Shown piece by piece: positions 1 to 8,853 of a DNA stretch of 64,000 bases. The stretch covers positions 2,542,001 through 2,606,000 of the forward strand of contig NZ_CP009428.1 in NCBI RefSeq assembly GCF_000758725.1, given 5' to 3'. This DNA comes from Paenibacillus odorifer. GTDB lineage: Bacteria > Bacillota > Bacilli > Paenibacillales > Paenibacillaceae. A model generated the notes under the pieces. The model was not told the origin of the DNA. It worked only from the letters and a program-made list of their open reading frames with translations, and did no database searches. Each line of letters starts with the position of its first letter. The stretch's first letter is position 1. The position numbers and the translations under genes were made by a program.

Positions 1-15
1 GATAAATTAGCCGTA

Positions 16-981
16 GTGCCAGCAAACGGAAAGAATCCAATGAGCGGGAAAAAGCCTATGGGGCAGAGGGTCAAAGAATTTGTAATTGATTACAAGAGAC
101 AATGGGAAATTCAATCCATGGTCATCCCGGGAATTATTTTTATGATTATCTTTTGTTTTATTCCGATTTACGGATTGACGATTGCTTTTAAAAGCTACAC
201 CGTAATTGATACGCTCGATTCTGCACCTTGGGTAGGGCTCGATAATTTCAGAATTATTTTATCTGATAAATATTTTTGGGACGCTGTAGTCAATACATTA
301 GGGATCAGCTTTCTGAAATTAGCCATAGGGTTTGTTATTCCTATTATTTTATCCGTTATGATTTACGAATTAAGTGGCGGACGCTTTAAAAAGATAGTGC
401 AAACCATCTCTTATTTACCACACTTTTTGTCCTGGATCGTTCTCGGCGGGATGCTGATTGCCTGGTTTTCCTCATCCGGTATGTTTAATGAGATTATGCT
501 CAGTTTGGGACTGATTTCGAAACCGGTAAATATTTTGCTTGATGCGAATAAATACTGGTGGATTGCAACGTTATCCGATATTTGGAAAGAGGCTGGTTGG
601 GGAACGATTCTCTACTTAGCCATTATGTCGAAAATAGATCCTACTTATTATGAGGCTGCCAAAATAGATGGCGCAAGTCGTATGAGACAAATTTGGAATA
701 TTACGCTTCCTAATATGAAGCCGATTATCAGTTTAAATCTGATTCTCACTGTAAGCGGTTTATTAGGATCAAATCTGGATCAAACCCTGGTATTGATGAA
801 TTCTCAGAACCGCGTTAAGGCGGAGGTCATTAATTCTTATGTGTATCGTATGGGTATGACGCAAGGTGACTTCTCTTATGCTACTGCTGTTGGTTTAGGT
901 GTCTCCATCGTTTCAGTCATCCTACTGATTAGCGCCAACAAAGTATCCAGTAAATTAAATGATAATCAATCAGTTCTGTAG
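16..981 (+). CDS. Sugar ABC transporter permease, LplB-like
   Basis: Membrane permease of a carbohydrate ABC importer. It has about six hydrophobic helices, and near residues 213-232 the cytoplasmic EAA loop (YYEAAKIDGASR, then LPNMKP) that contacts the ATPase. The length, about 320 residues, fits the LplB/YtcP-partner family. It is followed after 14 bases by a second permease and then a binding protein, the usual three-gene set of Paenibacillus transporters, which use a shared ATPase encoded elsewhere. The start is uncertain: GTG at 16 gives this length, but the frame is open to the left edge of the window, so the gene may begin upstream; ATG at 40 or 58 are alternatives. The substrate cannot be read from the sequence; the GH30 gene downstream suggests an oligosaccharide. 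Confidence 0.88.
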   Translation: MPANGKNPMSGKKPMGQRVKEFVIDYKRQWEIQSMVIPGIIFMIIFCFIPIYGLTIAFKSYTVIDTLDSAPWVGLDNFRIILSDKYFWDAVVNTLGISFLKLAIGFVIPIILSVMIYELSGGRFKKIVQTISYLPHFLSWIVLGGMLIAWFSSSGMFNEIMLSLGLISKPVNILLDANKYWWIATLSDIWKEAGWGTILYLAIMSKIDPTYYEAAKIDGASRMRQIWNITLPNMKPIISLNLILTVSGLLGSNLDQTLVLMNSQNRVKAEVINSYVYRMGMTQGDFSYATAVGLGVSIVSVILLISANKVSSKLNDNQSVL

Positions 982-995
982 AAGGAGGCATTTCT

Positions 996-1883
996 GTGAA
1001 TCGTACGGTGGCTAAAGAAGATCTCGATAGTCGAATCTTTAATACCTTAAATATTATCCTGCTCTGTATTTGTACAATCATTATTGTCGTTCCTTTATGG
1101 AATGTAGTCATATCCTCTTTAAGCTCGGGCAAGGCGCTTGCGGAAGGCGGATTCATATTTTGGTCTCCAGAGTTCTCCTTGGAAAATTATCGTGCTGTAT
1201 TTCAAGATGAGACCATTGGTTTAGCATTCGTAGTATCGCTTGCCAAAACATTTATTGGTGTCATTACCCACGTATTCTTTTGTGCCATGATCGGTTATGG
1301 CTTGAGTAAGAAATACATACGTGGACGTAAGCTGTATGTTGCCATGGGTGTAATCACCATGTTTTTCTCAGGTGGAATGATCCCTACGTATTTATTGATT
1401 AAATCATTAGGCCTCTTAAACAGCTTCTGGGTTTATATTATCCCGGCCTTGTTCAGTTATTATGATGTAGTTATTCTAATGAACTTCTTCAGAAATGTAC
1501 CGGATTCACTTGAAGAGTCAGCCAAAATTGATGGTGCAGGTGACTGGCGCATTTTCCTAAAAATCTTTATCCCTCTTTCCATGCCGGCTATGGCCACCAT
1601 TGCGTTATTTAACGGGGTCGGGCAGTGGAACGACTTTATGACCACCAAGTTATATATTACCGATCAATCGCTCTACCCGCTGCAGATGAAGCTCTATGAA
1701 ATCATTGTTCAGTCGCAAACACAATCCATGCAAAATGTGGGTGGATCGGCGATTATCGAAACTACGACTAAAGGGGTTCAACTAGCAACAATTGTCATTA
1801 CAACTTTGCCGATTGTTGTGATGTATCCAATATTACAGAGGTACTTTATCTCAGGCATGATGATGGGGGCGGTGAAGGAATAG
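996..1883 (+). CDS. Sugar ABC transporter permease, YtcP-like
   Basis: Second permease of the same importer, of the carbohydrate-uptake YtcP/LplC type. It has about six membrane helices, an EAA-type loop near residues 180-200 (LEESAKIDGAGD, then IPLSMP), and the characteristic C-terminal ending with ISGMMMGAVKE, which is shared with the permease at 15090-16013. The GTG start is supported by GAAGGAGG at 981-988 with a 7-base spacer. It should pair with the preceding permease to form the membrane channel and is co-transcribed with it. Confidence 0.92.
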   Translation: MNRTVAKEDLDSRIFNTLNIILLCICTIIIVVPLWNVVISSLSSGKALAEGGFIFWSPEFSLENYRAVFQDETIGLAFVVSLAKTFIGVITHVFFCAMIGYGLSKKYIRGRKLYVAMGVITMFFSGGMIPTYLLIKSLGLLNSFWVYIIPALFSYYDVVILMNFFRNVPDSLEESAKIDGAGDWRIFLKIFIPLSMPAMATIALFNGVGQWNDFMTTKLYITDQSLYPLQMKLYEIIVQSQTQSMQNVGGSAIIETTTKGVQLATIVITTLPIVVMYPILQRYFISGMMMGAVKE

Positions 1884-1938
1884 TAAGTAAATTTCCAAGT
1901 AGTGAATACTTACAAAACATTTTAGGGGGAAATAAAAG

Positions 1939-3576
1939 ATGAACAAAGCATTTGGGAAAAAAGGACTCAAACTTTGTACGGCACTTATGGCTGTTGTATT
2001 AGTATTTACAGGTTGTGGATCGAAAGGTAATTCTGACAGCTCCAGTAAAGAGTTAAGCTCCATTGAAGGCCGTTATACTATAGATCCGGAAACACCGGCA
2101 TGGAAGCTGGATACAAAAAAAGAGACAACAGATCTGACTTGGTACGTGAATGCAGACTGGTGGAATACTGATTTCGGAAAAGACCTTGTCACCAAGAAAA
2201 TTAAAGAGGATTTAAACATCAACATTAAATTCATTACAGGCGATGACACTAAGCTGAATACGATTTTTGCCGGCGGTGAAATGCCAGACCTGTTGACTAT
2301 TTTTGATTCCAACTCTCCAGTCGTACAAAAAGCTGCTACATGGGCATTGCCTTTAAATGATCTGGCAGATAAATATGATCCGTATTTCAATAAAGTTGCA
2401 GAAAAAGATACGATGAACTGGTTCCAGTTAGCAGATGGCAAGACCTATGGATACCCTAACTATTCCAATACGCAAAACGATTATGATAGCGGTAACATCC
2501 CTGCTAAAACAGCCTTTGTCATCCGTAAGGATGTTTACGAGGCCATTGGAAAACCAAGCTTTGGAACTCCTGAAGAATTCAAGAGCGTTATGCAACAAAT
2601 CAAAAAACAATTCCCGGACATGATTCCTTTTGGTTTTAACTCCATTGGTTCAGGCACTGGTTCTTTGGGAGATGTATTGGAGGACTTCATCGGAGTGCCG
2701 ATGGAAACTGAAAATGGCGAATTCTACAACCGTAACCTGGATGAGGATTACTTGACGTGGTTGAAAACGTTAAATGAAGTCTACAGAAATGGTGACATCA
2801 GTGATGACAGCTTTGCTGATGACGGTACTGCCTTTGAAGAAAAAGTGAAATCCGGTAAATATGCAACAATACTTTTGGATGGAACACCGCAACAAAGTGG
2901 TAACCTGCAAATCTTCATGACAGAAAATCCAGGCAAGGAATATATCGCTATTGATGGCCCACAAAGTACTGTTGGACATGAACCAACGTTGAATCAATCA
3001 GGAATTACAGGTTGGATGATTAGCTATGTTACTAAAAAGGCTAAGGACCCTGCCAAAGCGATTCAAATTTACACTTATTTGCTCAGCGATGAAGGACAAA
3101 AGCTCATGAACTACGGTATTGAAGGAGAAACCTATAAAGTTAACGACAGCGGTAAAATTGAATTCTTGCCTGAAATCAAAGACCTGCAATTAAATAATGC
3201 CGATAAATTCAAAAAGGATTACCGGATGGGTGAATTTATGTTCTTTGGACATGACCGTGATAAGGCGCTAAGTAACGACGCATTCGCAGATTCCATTAAA
3301 CAAATGCAAGAGTGGGGCAAAGGAAAGCTAAAACCACACTTTATTCTTGAAAACATTAACCCGGCTCAAGGAACGCCTGAAGCTCGCAGTCTTACTGCAA
3401 TTGATACTACTTGGAACACTACGCTTGTAAGTATGATCCGCGCTAAAGACGATGCTACATTCGACAGCACCTTAGCTGCTTACAAAACATTTTTAAATGA
3501 TAACAACTGGGATAAGATTGTAGAAGTTCGTTCTGAAAAAATGAAAAACAACAAAGAAAAATTAGGCCTTAAATAA
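1939..3576 (+). CDS. Extracellular sugar-binding lipoprotein (family 1 SBP)
   Basis: Substrate-binding lipoprotein of the importer encoded just upstream. Residues 1-26 form a lipoprotein signal peptide: positively charged start, hydrophobic core and lipobox FTGC, so Cys26 would be lipidated and the protein held on the outer face of the membrane. The 545-residue length matches the large LplA-type binding proteins that go with LplB/YtcP permeases. ATG follows TTAGGGGGAAATAAAAG. A short inverted repeat (1883-1889 with 1907-1913) sits between the permease and this gene, and a GC-rich hairpin follows at 3594-3611; both may favour higher expression of the binding protein than of the permeases. The ligand is unknown. 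Confidence 0.92.
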   Translation: MNKAFGKKGLKLCTALMAVVLVFTGCGSKGNSDSSSKELSSIEGRYTIDPETPAWKLDTKKETTDLTWYVNADWWNTDFGKDLVTKKIKEDLNINIKFITGDDTKLNTIFAGGEMPDLLTIFDSNSPVVQKAATWALPLNDLADKYDPYFNKVAEKDTMNWFQLADGKTYGYPNYSNTQNDYDSGNIPAKTAFVIRKDVYEAIGKPSFGTPEEFKSVMQQIKKQFPDMIPFGFNSIGSGTGSLGDVLEDFIGVPMETENGEFYNRNLDEDYLTWLKTLNEVYRNGDISDDSFADDGTAFEEKVKSGKYATILLDGTPQQSGNLQIFMTENPGKEYIAIDGPQSTVGHEPTLNQSGITGWMISYVTKKAKDPAKAIQIYTYLLSDEGQKLMNYGIEGETYKVNDSGKIEFLPEIKDLQLNNADKFKKDYRMGEFMFFGHDRDKALSNDAFADSIKQMQEWGKGKLKPHFILENINPAQGTPEARSLTAIDTTWNTTLVSMIRAKDDATFDSTLAAYKTFLNDNNWDKIVEVRSEKMKNNKEKLGLK

Positions 3577-3593
3577 GTTAGAAAATAGAATGT

Positions 3594-3611
3594 GGCCCCT
3601 TCACTGGGGCC
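3594..3611 (+). promoter_or_regulatory. Intercistronic GC hairpin after the SBP gene
   Basis: GGCCCC, a six-base loop, then GGGGCC, 17 bases after the binding-protein stop codon and before the GH30 ribosome binding site. No clear U-run follows, so it looks more like an mRNA 3-prime stabiliser or partial terminator than a full terminator. A comparable hairpin follows the binding-protein gene of the second locus (14089-14119). Confidence 0.55.
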
Positions 3612-3639
3612 TCTTCATAGAAAGATGGAGGGAAACAAC

Positions 3640-4983
3640 ATGCCAGAGCTTAAAATTTATCAATCCACCGGGGAGAATACATTGTTTGTAGAGCAAAGTC
3701 TGCAACAATTAACTCCAATTGCTGACGCAGAGGCGACCACTACTGTAACTATTGACGAGAATCAAACCTTTCAGGAAATGGATGGCTTTGGAGCATCTTT
3801 TACGGATTCATCCGCTTATTTGATTAATCAAGTCCTGGACAACGAGCAGAAAAAGGAAGTCATGAGCAAGCTTTTTGACGCACAAGATGGAATTGGTTTG
3901 TCCGTATTAAGAAATCCAATGGGGGCATCGGATTATGCTAGAGATATTTATAGCTATGATGATAGACCTGCACAGGAAACGGATACGGAATTAACCCACT
4001 TCTCTATCGCACATGATGAAGCAGACATTATCCCTTTGTTGCAACAAGCTCTGGAAATTAACCCTGAGATCAAACTGATGGCTTCTCCATGGAGTGCACC
4101 AGGTTGGATGAAGACTAGCGGATCGATGATTGCTGGAGAACTTAAACAAGAATATTATCAGGCTTATGCCGATTATTTTGTTCGATATATTCAAGCTTTT
4201 GAAGGGCACGGATTGCCAACTTATGCTGTAACACCACAGAACGAGCCTTTATTTGAACCCAAACACTACCCTAGTATGTTAATGTTGCCTGAGGCGCAAA
4301 AAGATTTCATTAAAAACTACCTGAAGCCGAGCTTTGTTAAGCATAACATCGCTACAAAAATTCTCTGCTACGACCACAACTGGGATCGTCCAGATTATCC
4401 GTTAACCGTGCTCGATTATGCAAAAGATGAAGTGGATGGTGTAGCTTGGCACTGGTATGGTGGCAATGCGTCAGCGCAATCAGAGGTTCTGAAAGCTTTT
4501 GCTGATAAAGAAGTGCATTTTACAGAAGGTTCTGGTGGAGAATGGATTCCTCCGTTTGAACAAGCCTTCTCCAATGTAATGAGGACAGGGATTGATATTC
4601 TTAGAAATCATAGTAAATCCTTTGTGTTATGGAATATGGCCTTAGATGAAAAGAACGGCCCAACCGTACCGGGTTTTGGCAAAAGTACTTGTCGTGGTGT
4701 TGTGACAGTCAACCAAGAGACCAAGGAGCTTACGTATACGCTCGACTATTATGCGCTGGCCCATTTCAGTAAATTTATTCGTCCGAAGGCAGTGCGTATT
4801 GACGCTTCCACCAATCAAGAAGAGATTCGTTCCGTAGCTTTTAAGAATACAGATAACTCTATTGCAGTTGTTCTGTTCAACGATAGCGAAAAGGCTGAGA
4901 ATGTTGCTTTGAACTTGCCGGGAGCGGATGAATTATCTTTCCGTTTGGCGTCAAAAAGTGCTTTATCCATTTTGATAAAATAA
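3640..4983 (+). CDS. GH30 family glycoside hydrolase (beta-glucosidase / glucosylceramidase type)
   Basis: Retaining glycoside hydrolase of family GH30, 447 residues, with no signal peptide, so probably cytoplasmic and acting on imported oligosaccharide. Features are the N-terminal MDGFGASFTDSS motif, the general acid/base Glu202 in TPQNEP, and the nucleophile Glu296 in HFTEGSGGEW, all on a TIM barrel with a small beta domain at the C-terminus. The start at 3640 is chosen over an upstream ATG at 3592 because GGAGGG lies 7 bases before it. It is the last gene of the first transporter operon and is followed by a strong terminator. A second GH30 of identical length (20193-21536) is clearly a paralogue but diverged. 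The bond cleaved (beta-1,4, beta-1,6 glucan or other) cannot be set from sequence. Confidence 0.9.
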   Translation: MPELKIYQSTGENTLFVEQSLQQLTPIADAEATTTVTIDENQTFQEMDGFGASFTDSSAYLINQVLDNEQKKEVMSKLFDAQDGIGLSVLRNPMGASDYARDIYSYDDRPAQETDTELTHFSIAHDEADIIPLLQQALEINPEIKLMASPWSAPGWMKTSGSMIAGELKQEYYQAYADYFVRYIQAFEGHGLPTYAVTPQNEPLFEPKHYPSMLMLPEAQKDFIKNYLKPSFVKHNIATKILCYDHNWDRPDYPLTVLDYAKDEVDGVAWHWYGGNASAQSEVLKAFADKEVHFTEGSGGEWIPPFEQAFSNVMRTGIDILRNHSKSFVLWNMALDEKNGPTVPGFGKSTCRGVVTVNQETKELTYTLDYYALAHFSKFIRPKAVRIDASTNQEEIRSVAFKNTDNSIAVVLFNDSEKAENVALNLPGADELSFRLASKSALSILIK

Positions 4984-5001
4984 TTAGAGGACGTAGCTCA
5001 G

Positions 5002-5034
5002 AAGCACTCGAATCTTGATTCGGGTGCTTTTTTT
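5002..5034 (+). terminator. Intrinsic terminator of the first transporter operon
   Basis: The arms AAGCACTCGAATC and GATTCGGGTGCTT pair around a two-base loop with one wobble, followed by a T-run. Confidence 0.9.
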
Positions 5035-5111
5035 ATGAAAATAATCGTATAAAAAATCTATGTTCGGTAAGCATAGTTTTGAATTTACGGATTTTCAATA
5101 ATAGTAAATAA

Positions 5112-5160
5112 AAATGGCAGTCCAGAGCTGATGTTCAGCGTCTGGACTGCCATTTATTTT
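5112..5160. terminator. Bidirectional terminator between GH30 and pdxK
   Basis: Long near-perfect hairpin with arms AATGGCAGTCCAGA and TCTGGACTGCCATT, A-rich on the left and T-rich on the right, located 24 bases beyond the pdxK stop. It can end pdxK transcription on the minus strand and back up the GH30 terminator on the plus strand. Confidence 0.8.
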
Positions 5161-5183
5161 TTTGTGTAATTGGATTGCGAGTT

Positions 5184-5996
5184 CTAACGTTCTAAACGGT
5201 AACCACCGTGAAATACAGGACCCACATATTCATTAAACGCAAATCCATTACGAATGGCTGCGGAGACAAAATCTTTAGCCTTTGCAACAGCTTCATGAAC
5301 CGTTAAGCCATTAGCTAGACCGCCTGTAATTGCTGCGGCAAAAGTACATCCAGCTCCATGATTGTGAGCGGGTTCGATTTTGGCTGTTTGGAATACAGTG
5401 TACTCAGAACCGTCGAAGAAGATATCAATCGCTTGATCGCCGCCGAGTGCTTTGCCGCCTTTAACCACGACATTACGTGCACCGAGCTTATGAATCAGAC
5501 GGGCAGCTTCTTTCATTTCCTCAAGGGTAGTAAGTTTGCCAAGACCTGAAAGAACACCTGCTTCAAACAAGTTTGGGGTGACCACAGTTGCTAGTGGTAG
5601 CAATAAGTCACGAATAGCCTCAGCGCTGTCAGGGTTCAAGACTTCATCTTCACCCTTGCACACCATAACTGGATCAATAACTACATTAGTCTGAAGATTT
5701 TCTTTGATCGCTTGCTCTGCAACGCGCACAATTTCAACACTTCCAAGCATACCTGTCTTCATGGCATTAACCGGGCCACCAGCGAAAATAGTTTTTAACT
5801 GCTCAGCAACAATGGAGGCATCAATTGGATAAACATTATGGTGCCAGCCGTTGTCCGGGTCCATAGTAACGATAGTGGTCAAGGCACTAAAGCCGTAGGT
5901 ACCATACTCTTCAAATGTTTTTAGATCCGCTTGGATGCCTGCGCCACCACTGGAGTCGCTGCCTGCAATAGTTAGAGTTTTAATAATTTGAGTCAT
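5184..5996 (-). CDS. pdxK: Pyridoxine/pyridoxal/pyridoxamine kinase
   Basis: ATP-dependent kinase of the ribokinase/ThiD-like superfamily that phosphorylates vitamin B6 vitamers in the salvage pathway. It starts with TIAGSDSSGGAGIQADLKTF-type substrate binding residues, has KTGML, VVIDPVMVCKG and the GAGCTFAAA anion-hole motif near the C-terminus. The DPVMVCKGEDEVLNP stretch and the overall layout resemble Bacillus PdxK more than true HMP kinase ThiD, although a dual role is possible. Start 5996 is preferred over 6035 because AAAGGGGAC precedes it. It is a single-gene unit, 270 residues. Confidence 0.88.
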   Translation of the reverse strand: MTQIIKTLTIAGSDSSGGAGIQADLKTFEEYGTYGFSALTTIVTMDPDNGWHHNVYPIDASIVAEQLKTIFAGGPVNAMKTGMLGSVEIVRVAEQAIKENLQTNVVIDPVMVCKGEDEVLNPDSAEAIRDLLLPLATVVTPNLFEAGVLSGLGKLTTLEEMKEAARLIHKLGARNVVVKGGKALGGDQAIDIFFDGSEYTVFQTAKIEPAHNHGAGCTFAAAITGGLANGLTVHEAVAKAKDFVSAAIRNGFAFNEYVGPVFHGGYRLER

Positions 5997-6127
5997 GGTT
6001 ACGTCCCCTTTATATATGTCTGAATTCATAAACAACGCATTGCATTGATTATAACAAAAAATAGCACCTACGTCTTTCTAAAAGCAAGAGCAAGGTTGAA
6101 AATACCTTCCTCTAAAAATTCCCACCC

Positions 6128-7009
6128 TTAGTCCAGCTTCTCTGCGTTTGGGTCAGCAATGAAGAGCGGTCCATGATTATCTGTAAAGAACTTCATGAGG
6201 GTCTCCACTACTTCCTGCTGTGGGGATGTTTGAGCTTGATGTATTCCGATACTGCGGAATAAATAACCCCATTCTCCCTTATCGTAATAGGCAGCACCCT
6301 CGTCCTGATAGCCATTCGCGTCTGCTTGAAGCGTATATCTGACCGTTCTGGCTTCAGCTCCTGCAGTACCTAAAATATGCTGTTCGCTAAACTTAAGCGG
6401 ATTATTAATGGTAAATCCCAACGCGTCAGCCCATTCGGCTTTTTCCGGGAAATAGGCTCCGATTGCAGTGATAGCACAGCCTATACAAGTCCAAGCCGTA
6501 TCTGAATAGTTCATGTTTTGTTCCGGATGGTTCGGATCCTGAAAGGTAACTCCATAAGAACCGTTAGCGCCGACAACCGCGGTAGCCTGCCATCCGGCAG
6601 GAGCGAGTAGAAGATAACCTCCACCGATATCAGGGCGGTAGACCAGCGTTGCTTCTACTTGGTTTTTCATGTCTTGAGATAAAGCAAAGGTCATTTCAGG
6701 TATGGGGGGGATTTCTGTGTTTACATATTCGCTGCCACTATCAATATTTAGCTGCGCGAGCGTGGTATGCAGTGGAATGATGACCTGCCCATTATCGGGA
6801 TCACTGCTAGGAAATTCGAGCATTTTTTGAGTGGAGCTGGGTTCGTTATCTGCTTCCTTATTAGTTTGTGCGTTGGTGGACGGGGGTGGAGTGGTGGGCG
6901 TTCCCCAGTCAAGCCCTTTATATCCAATCAGCAGTACTAGTACAATTACGACGCACGATATTGAAGTTAAGATCCAGCCATTTCTAACGCTTTTTCGTTT
7001 GGATTTCAT
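6128..7009 (-). CDS. Membrane-anchored exported protein of unknown function
   Basis: A 293-residue protein with a basic N-terminus, one hydrophobic helix at about residues 12-29, then a low-complexity Pro/Thr/Asn linker (about 35-60) and a globular extracellular domain with a WTCIGCAIT cysteine pair. No catalytic signature is recognised. It may belong to a Paenibacillus-typical DUF family (DUF4850 was considered but cannot be confirmed here). The start has GGAGG about ten bases upstream. It runs toward pdxK and diverges from the glycosyltransferase gene. Confidence 0.75.
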   Translation of the reverse strand: MKSKRKSVRNGWILTSISCVVIVLVLLIGYKGLDWGTPTTPPPSTNAQTNKEADNEPSSTQKMLEFPSSDPDNGQVIIPLHTTLAQLNIDSGSEYVNTEIPPIPEMTFALSQDMKNQVEATLVYRPDIGGGYLLLAPAGWQATAVVGANGSYGVTFQDPNHPEQNMNYSDTAWTCIGCAITAIGAYFPEKAEWADALGFTINNPLKFSEQHILGTAGAEARTVRYTLQADANGYQDEGAAYYDKGEWGYLFRSIGIHQAQTSPQQEVVETLMKFFTDNHGPLFIADPNAEKLD

Positions 7010-7190
7010 ATATGCTGTACCTCCTTTGATCTTACTTATATAGACCTAAGAATGGAGTGGAAAGTTTCTTACATAATCTTTATATTTCTGAAGTTCTTCA
7101 TGATATGGCGGGATAGAGCGGGAGTCCGTTTCTTAAACCCTGCATATCAATATAGAAAGAATTTCAAACAAAGCGTGTAGGAGGGCGAGT

Positions 7191-8285
7191 ATGGTTACGA
7201 TTAGTTTATGTATGATAGTACGAAATGAAGAAAAAAGCTTGCACCGATGTTTATCTACCATTGCAAGTCTCGTAGATGAAATTGTTATCGTGGATACAGG
7301 CTCGACGGATAAAACGAAAGAGATTGCGTTGTCCTTCGGAGCTGTAATTTATGATTTCGAATGGATTGATAATTTTAGTGCCGCACGTAATTTTGCCTTT
7401 AGCAAAGCTACTCAGGAGTACATTTTGTGGCTGGATGCGGATGATTATATAAAGGAAGAGGATCAGATTCTTTTTAAAAAACTAAAAGAAATCCTGCCGG
7501 GACATATTCACAGTGTGAACATGCAATATAATCTGGCTTTTGACGAAGCGGGAAATGTCACAGCTAGTTTACGCCGCAACAGGCTGGTTCGGCGCAGCTG
7601 CAACTTTCAGTGGATCGGGCCTGTTCATGAGTATTTAGAGGTAAGTGGTCCTTCTTTTAGTAGTGATGTCTGCATCACACATGAGAAGGATAAGGAATAC
7701 ACAGATCGTAATTTGCGGATTTATCAAAAACGTGTTGCACAGGGTGAAGTATTTTCGCCGAGAGACCAGTATTATTATGCGAATGAATTAAGAGATCATG
7801 CTATTAATGAAGAGGCTTGCAAATACTATGAGATTTTCTTAGCGGGTAGGCAGGGCTGGATTGAAGATAATTTCCAGGCTTGCCTAAAGCTTGCCGAATG
7901 CCGGGAACGGCTGGGGGATAAAGAAGGTGCTTTTGAAGCGTTATGTAAAACCTTGCAGTATGATAAACCACGTTCAGAGTTTTGTTGCCGACTGGGGGCA
8001 CTTCTGCTGGAAAAAGGCCAGTTGCAACCAGCCGCATACTGGTATGAGCTAGCGATTCAACTACCGCGGGATTACGATTCGATGGGGATGAAGAATGGGA
8101 TCTTTTATACCTGGCTGCCGCATCTTCAATTGGCACTCTGTTATGATCGTCTCGGCCAACACGAGAAAGCGAATCATCACAATGAAACGGCGTTGAGTTT
8201 TTATCCATCCCATCCTAGTATGTTATATAATCGCACCTATTTCAAAAATCTGCTTGGCGATAAGTATGTAACGCTTCAGGCTTAA
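7191..8285 (+). CDS. GT2 glycosyltransferase with C-terminal TPR-like repeats
   Basis: Inverting family 2 glycosyltransferase fused to a helical tail. Residues 3-100 form the GT-A domain: ISLCMIVRNEE at the start, VDTGSTD at 34-40, and LDADD at 81-85 as the metal and nucleotide-sugar site. Residues about 190-360 look like tetratricopeptide repeats (pairs of helices such as YYYANELRDHAINEEACKYY). Such proteins glycosylate peptides or polysaccharide intermediates; no acceptor is encoded next to it. ATG follows GGAGGG. Single-gene unit with its own terminator. Confidence 0.88.
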   Translation: MVTISLCMIVRNEEKSLHRCLSTIASLVDEIVIVDTGSTDKTKEIALSFGAVIYDFEWIDNFSAARNFAFSKATQEYILWLDADDYIKEEDQILFKKLKEILPGHIHSVNMQYNLAFDEAGNVTASLRRNRLVRRSCNFQWIGPVHEYLEVSGPSFSSDVCITHEKDKEYTDRNLRIYQKRVAQGEVFSPRDQYYYANELRDHAINEEACKYYEIFLAGRQGWIEDNFQACLKLAECRERLGDKEGAFEALCKTLQYDKPRSEFCCRLGALLLEKGQLQPAAYWYELAIQLPRDYDSMGMKNGIFYTWLPHLQLALCYDRLGQHEKANHHNETALSFYPSHPSMLYNRTYFKNLLGDKYVTLQA

Positions 8286-8298
8286 TTTAGTAAAAGAG

Positions 8299-8340
8299 AT
8301 GCCCCAGCCGTTCTGATTATGACTGCTGGGGCATTTATGT
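8299..8340 (+). terminator. Intrinsic terminator after the GT2 gene
   Basis: ATGCCCCAGC pairs with GCTGGGGCAT over a 15-base loop, 13 bases after the stop, followed by TTTATGTGTTTTTT. Confidence 0.8.
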
Positions 8341-8440
8341 GTTTTTTGGAGCTTGCAAGATTACTGGCGGTGGGGAACCTTCCCGTGATCCCCGGCAAGC
8401 TTCGCAGATTCGATTAGATTTCCGCGTACGAAGTAGCTAT

Positions 8441-8617
8441 CGGACTCAGCTGACCTTAAACGCTGCTTTATGCCACATTTGGAATTCTAACGGACCGCAT
8501 AGTCGCTATTGACCTGAAACACACTCGATTTGGAGCAATATCACAGTAATAGTTGCACTGGAGTCCGAAACTGTGCTCAAAAGGCGATAAATGAGCAAAT
8601 AGCGTCATCTGGGTCCG
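8441..8617. repeat. Four-unit structured intergenic element, copy 1
   Basis: Within a 555-base gene-free gap lie four 20-nt units that each begin CGGAC. Units start at 8441 and 8491 in direct orientation and occupy 8548-8567 and 8598-8617 in inverted orientation. Unit 2 (CGGACCGCATAGTCGCTATT) and the reverse complement of unit 4 (CGGACCCAGATGACGCTATT) share both ends, so they can pair; units 1 and 3 are more diverged. Start-to-start steps are 50, 57 and 50 nt, identical to the two copies near 58.5-59.0 kb. No open reading frame or transposase accompanies it. Confidence 0.75.
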
Positions 8618-8633
8618 GAAGCAGGGGGACATG

Positions 8634-8772
8634 GTGGATGGTTACTGGATGTAAGAGTAAAGTCAGGGGTGTAAGATTCCCGGCAGAGTAGGCGTAAAGG
8701 TGTGGCGGATGATTACTGTGTGTAAGAGTAAGCTCGTAGGTGGATCATTATCAGCAGCGTAGGAGTAAAGGT
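8634..8772. repeat. Imperfect 70-bp direct repeat, two copies
   Basis: Two adjacent copies (about 8634-8701 and 8702-8772) share TGTAAGAGTAA near the middle and end in nearly identical GTAGGCGTAAAGGT and GTAGGAGTAAAGGT. It directly follows the four-unit element and precedes the yesN terminator. No coding potential seen. Confidence 0.6.
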
Positions 8773-8802
8773 AGACAGTAATTAATATGCAGAAGATATC
8801 CC

Positions 8803-8853
8803 AAAGAGGGTAACCCAGCATCCATGAACTAGATGCTGGGTTACCCTCTTTTA
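8803..8853 (-). terminator. Intrinsic terminator overlapping the yesN stop codon
   Basis: Twenty-base perfect stem (8803-8822 with 8832-8851) around a nine-base loop. On the minus strand the last codons and the TAA of the response regulator lie inside the 5-prime arm, so a ribosome finishing the gene would disrupt the stem. The sequence is symmetrical and might also act on the plus strand. Confidence 0.8.

Noticed and set aside
8441..8617. Insertion sequence or MITE with target duplication
   Set aside because: No transposase and no clear target-site duplication at the edges; the four-unit internal plan is unlike a simple terminal-repeat MITE. A non-autonomous mobile origin remains open.
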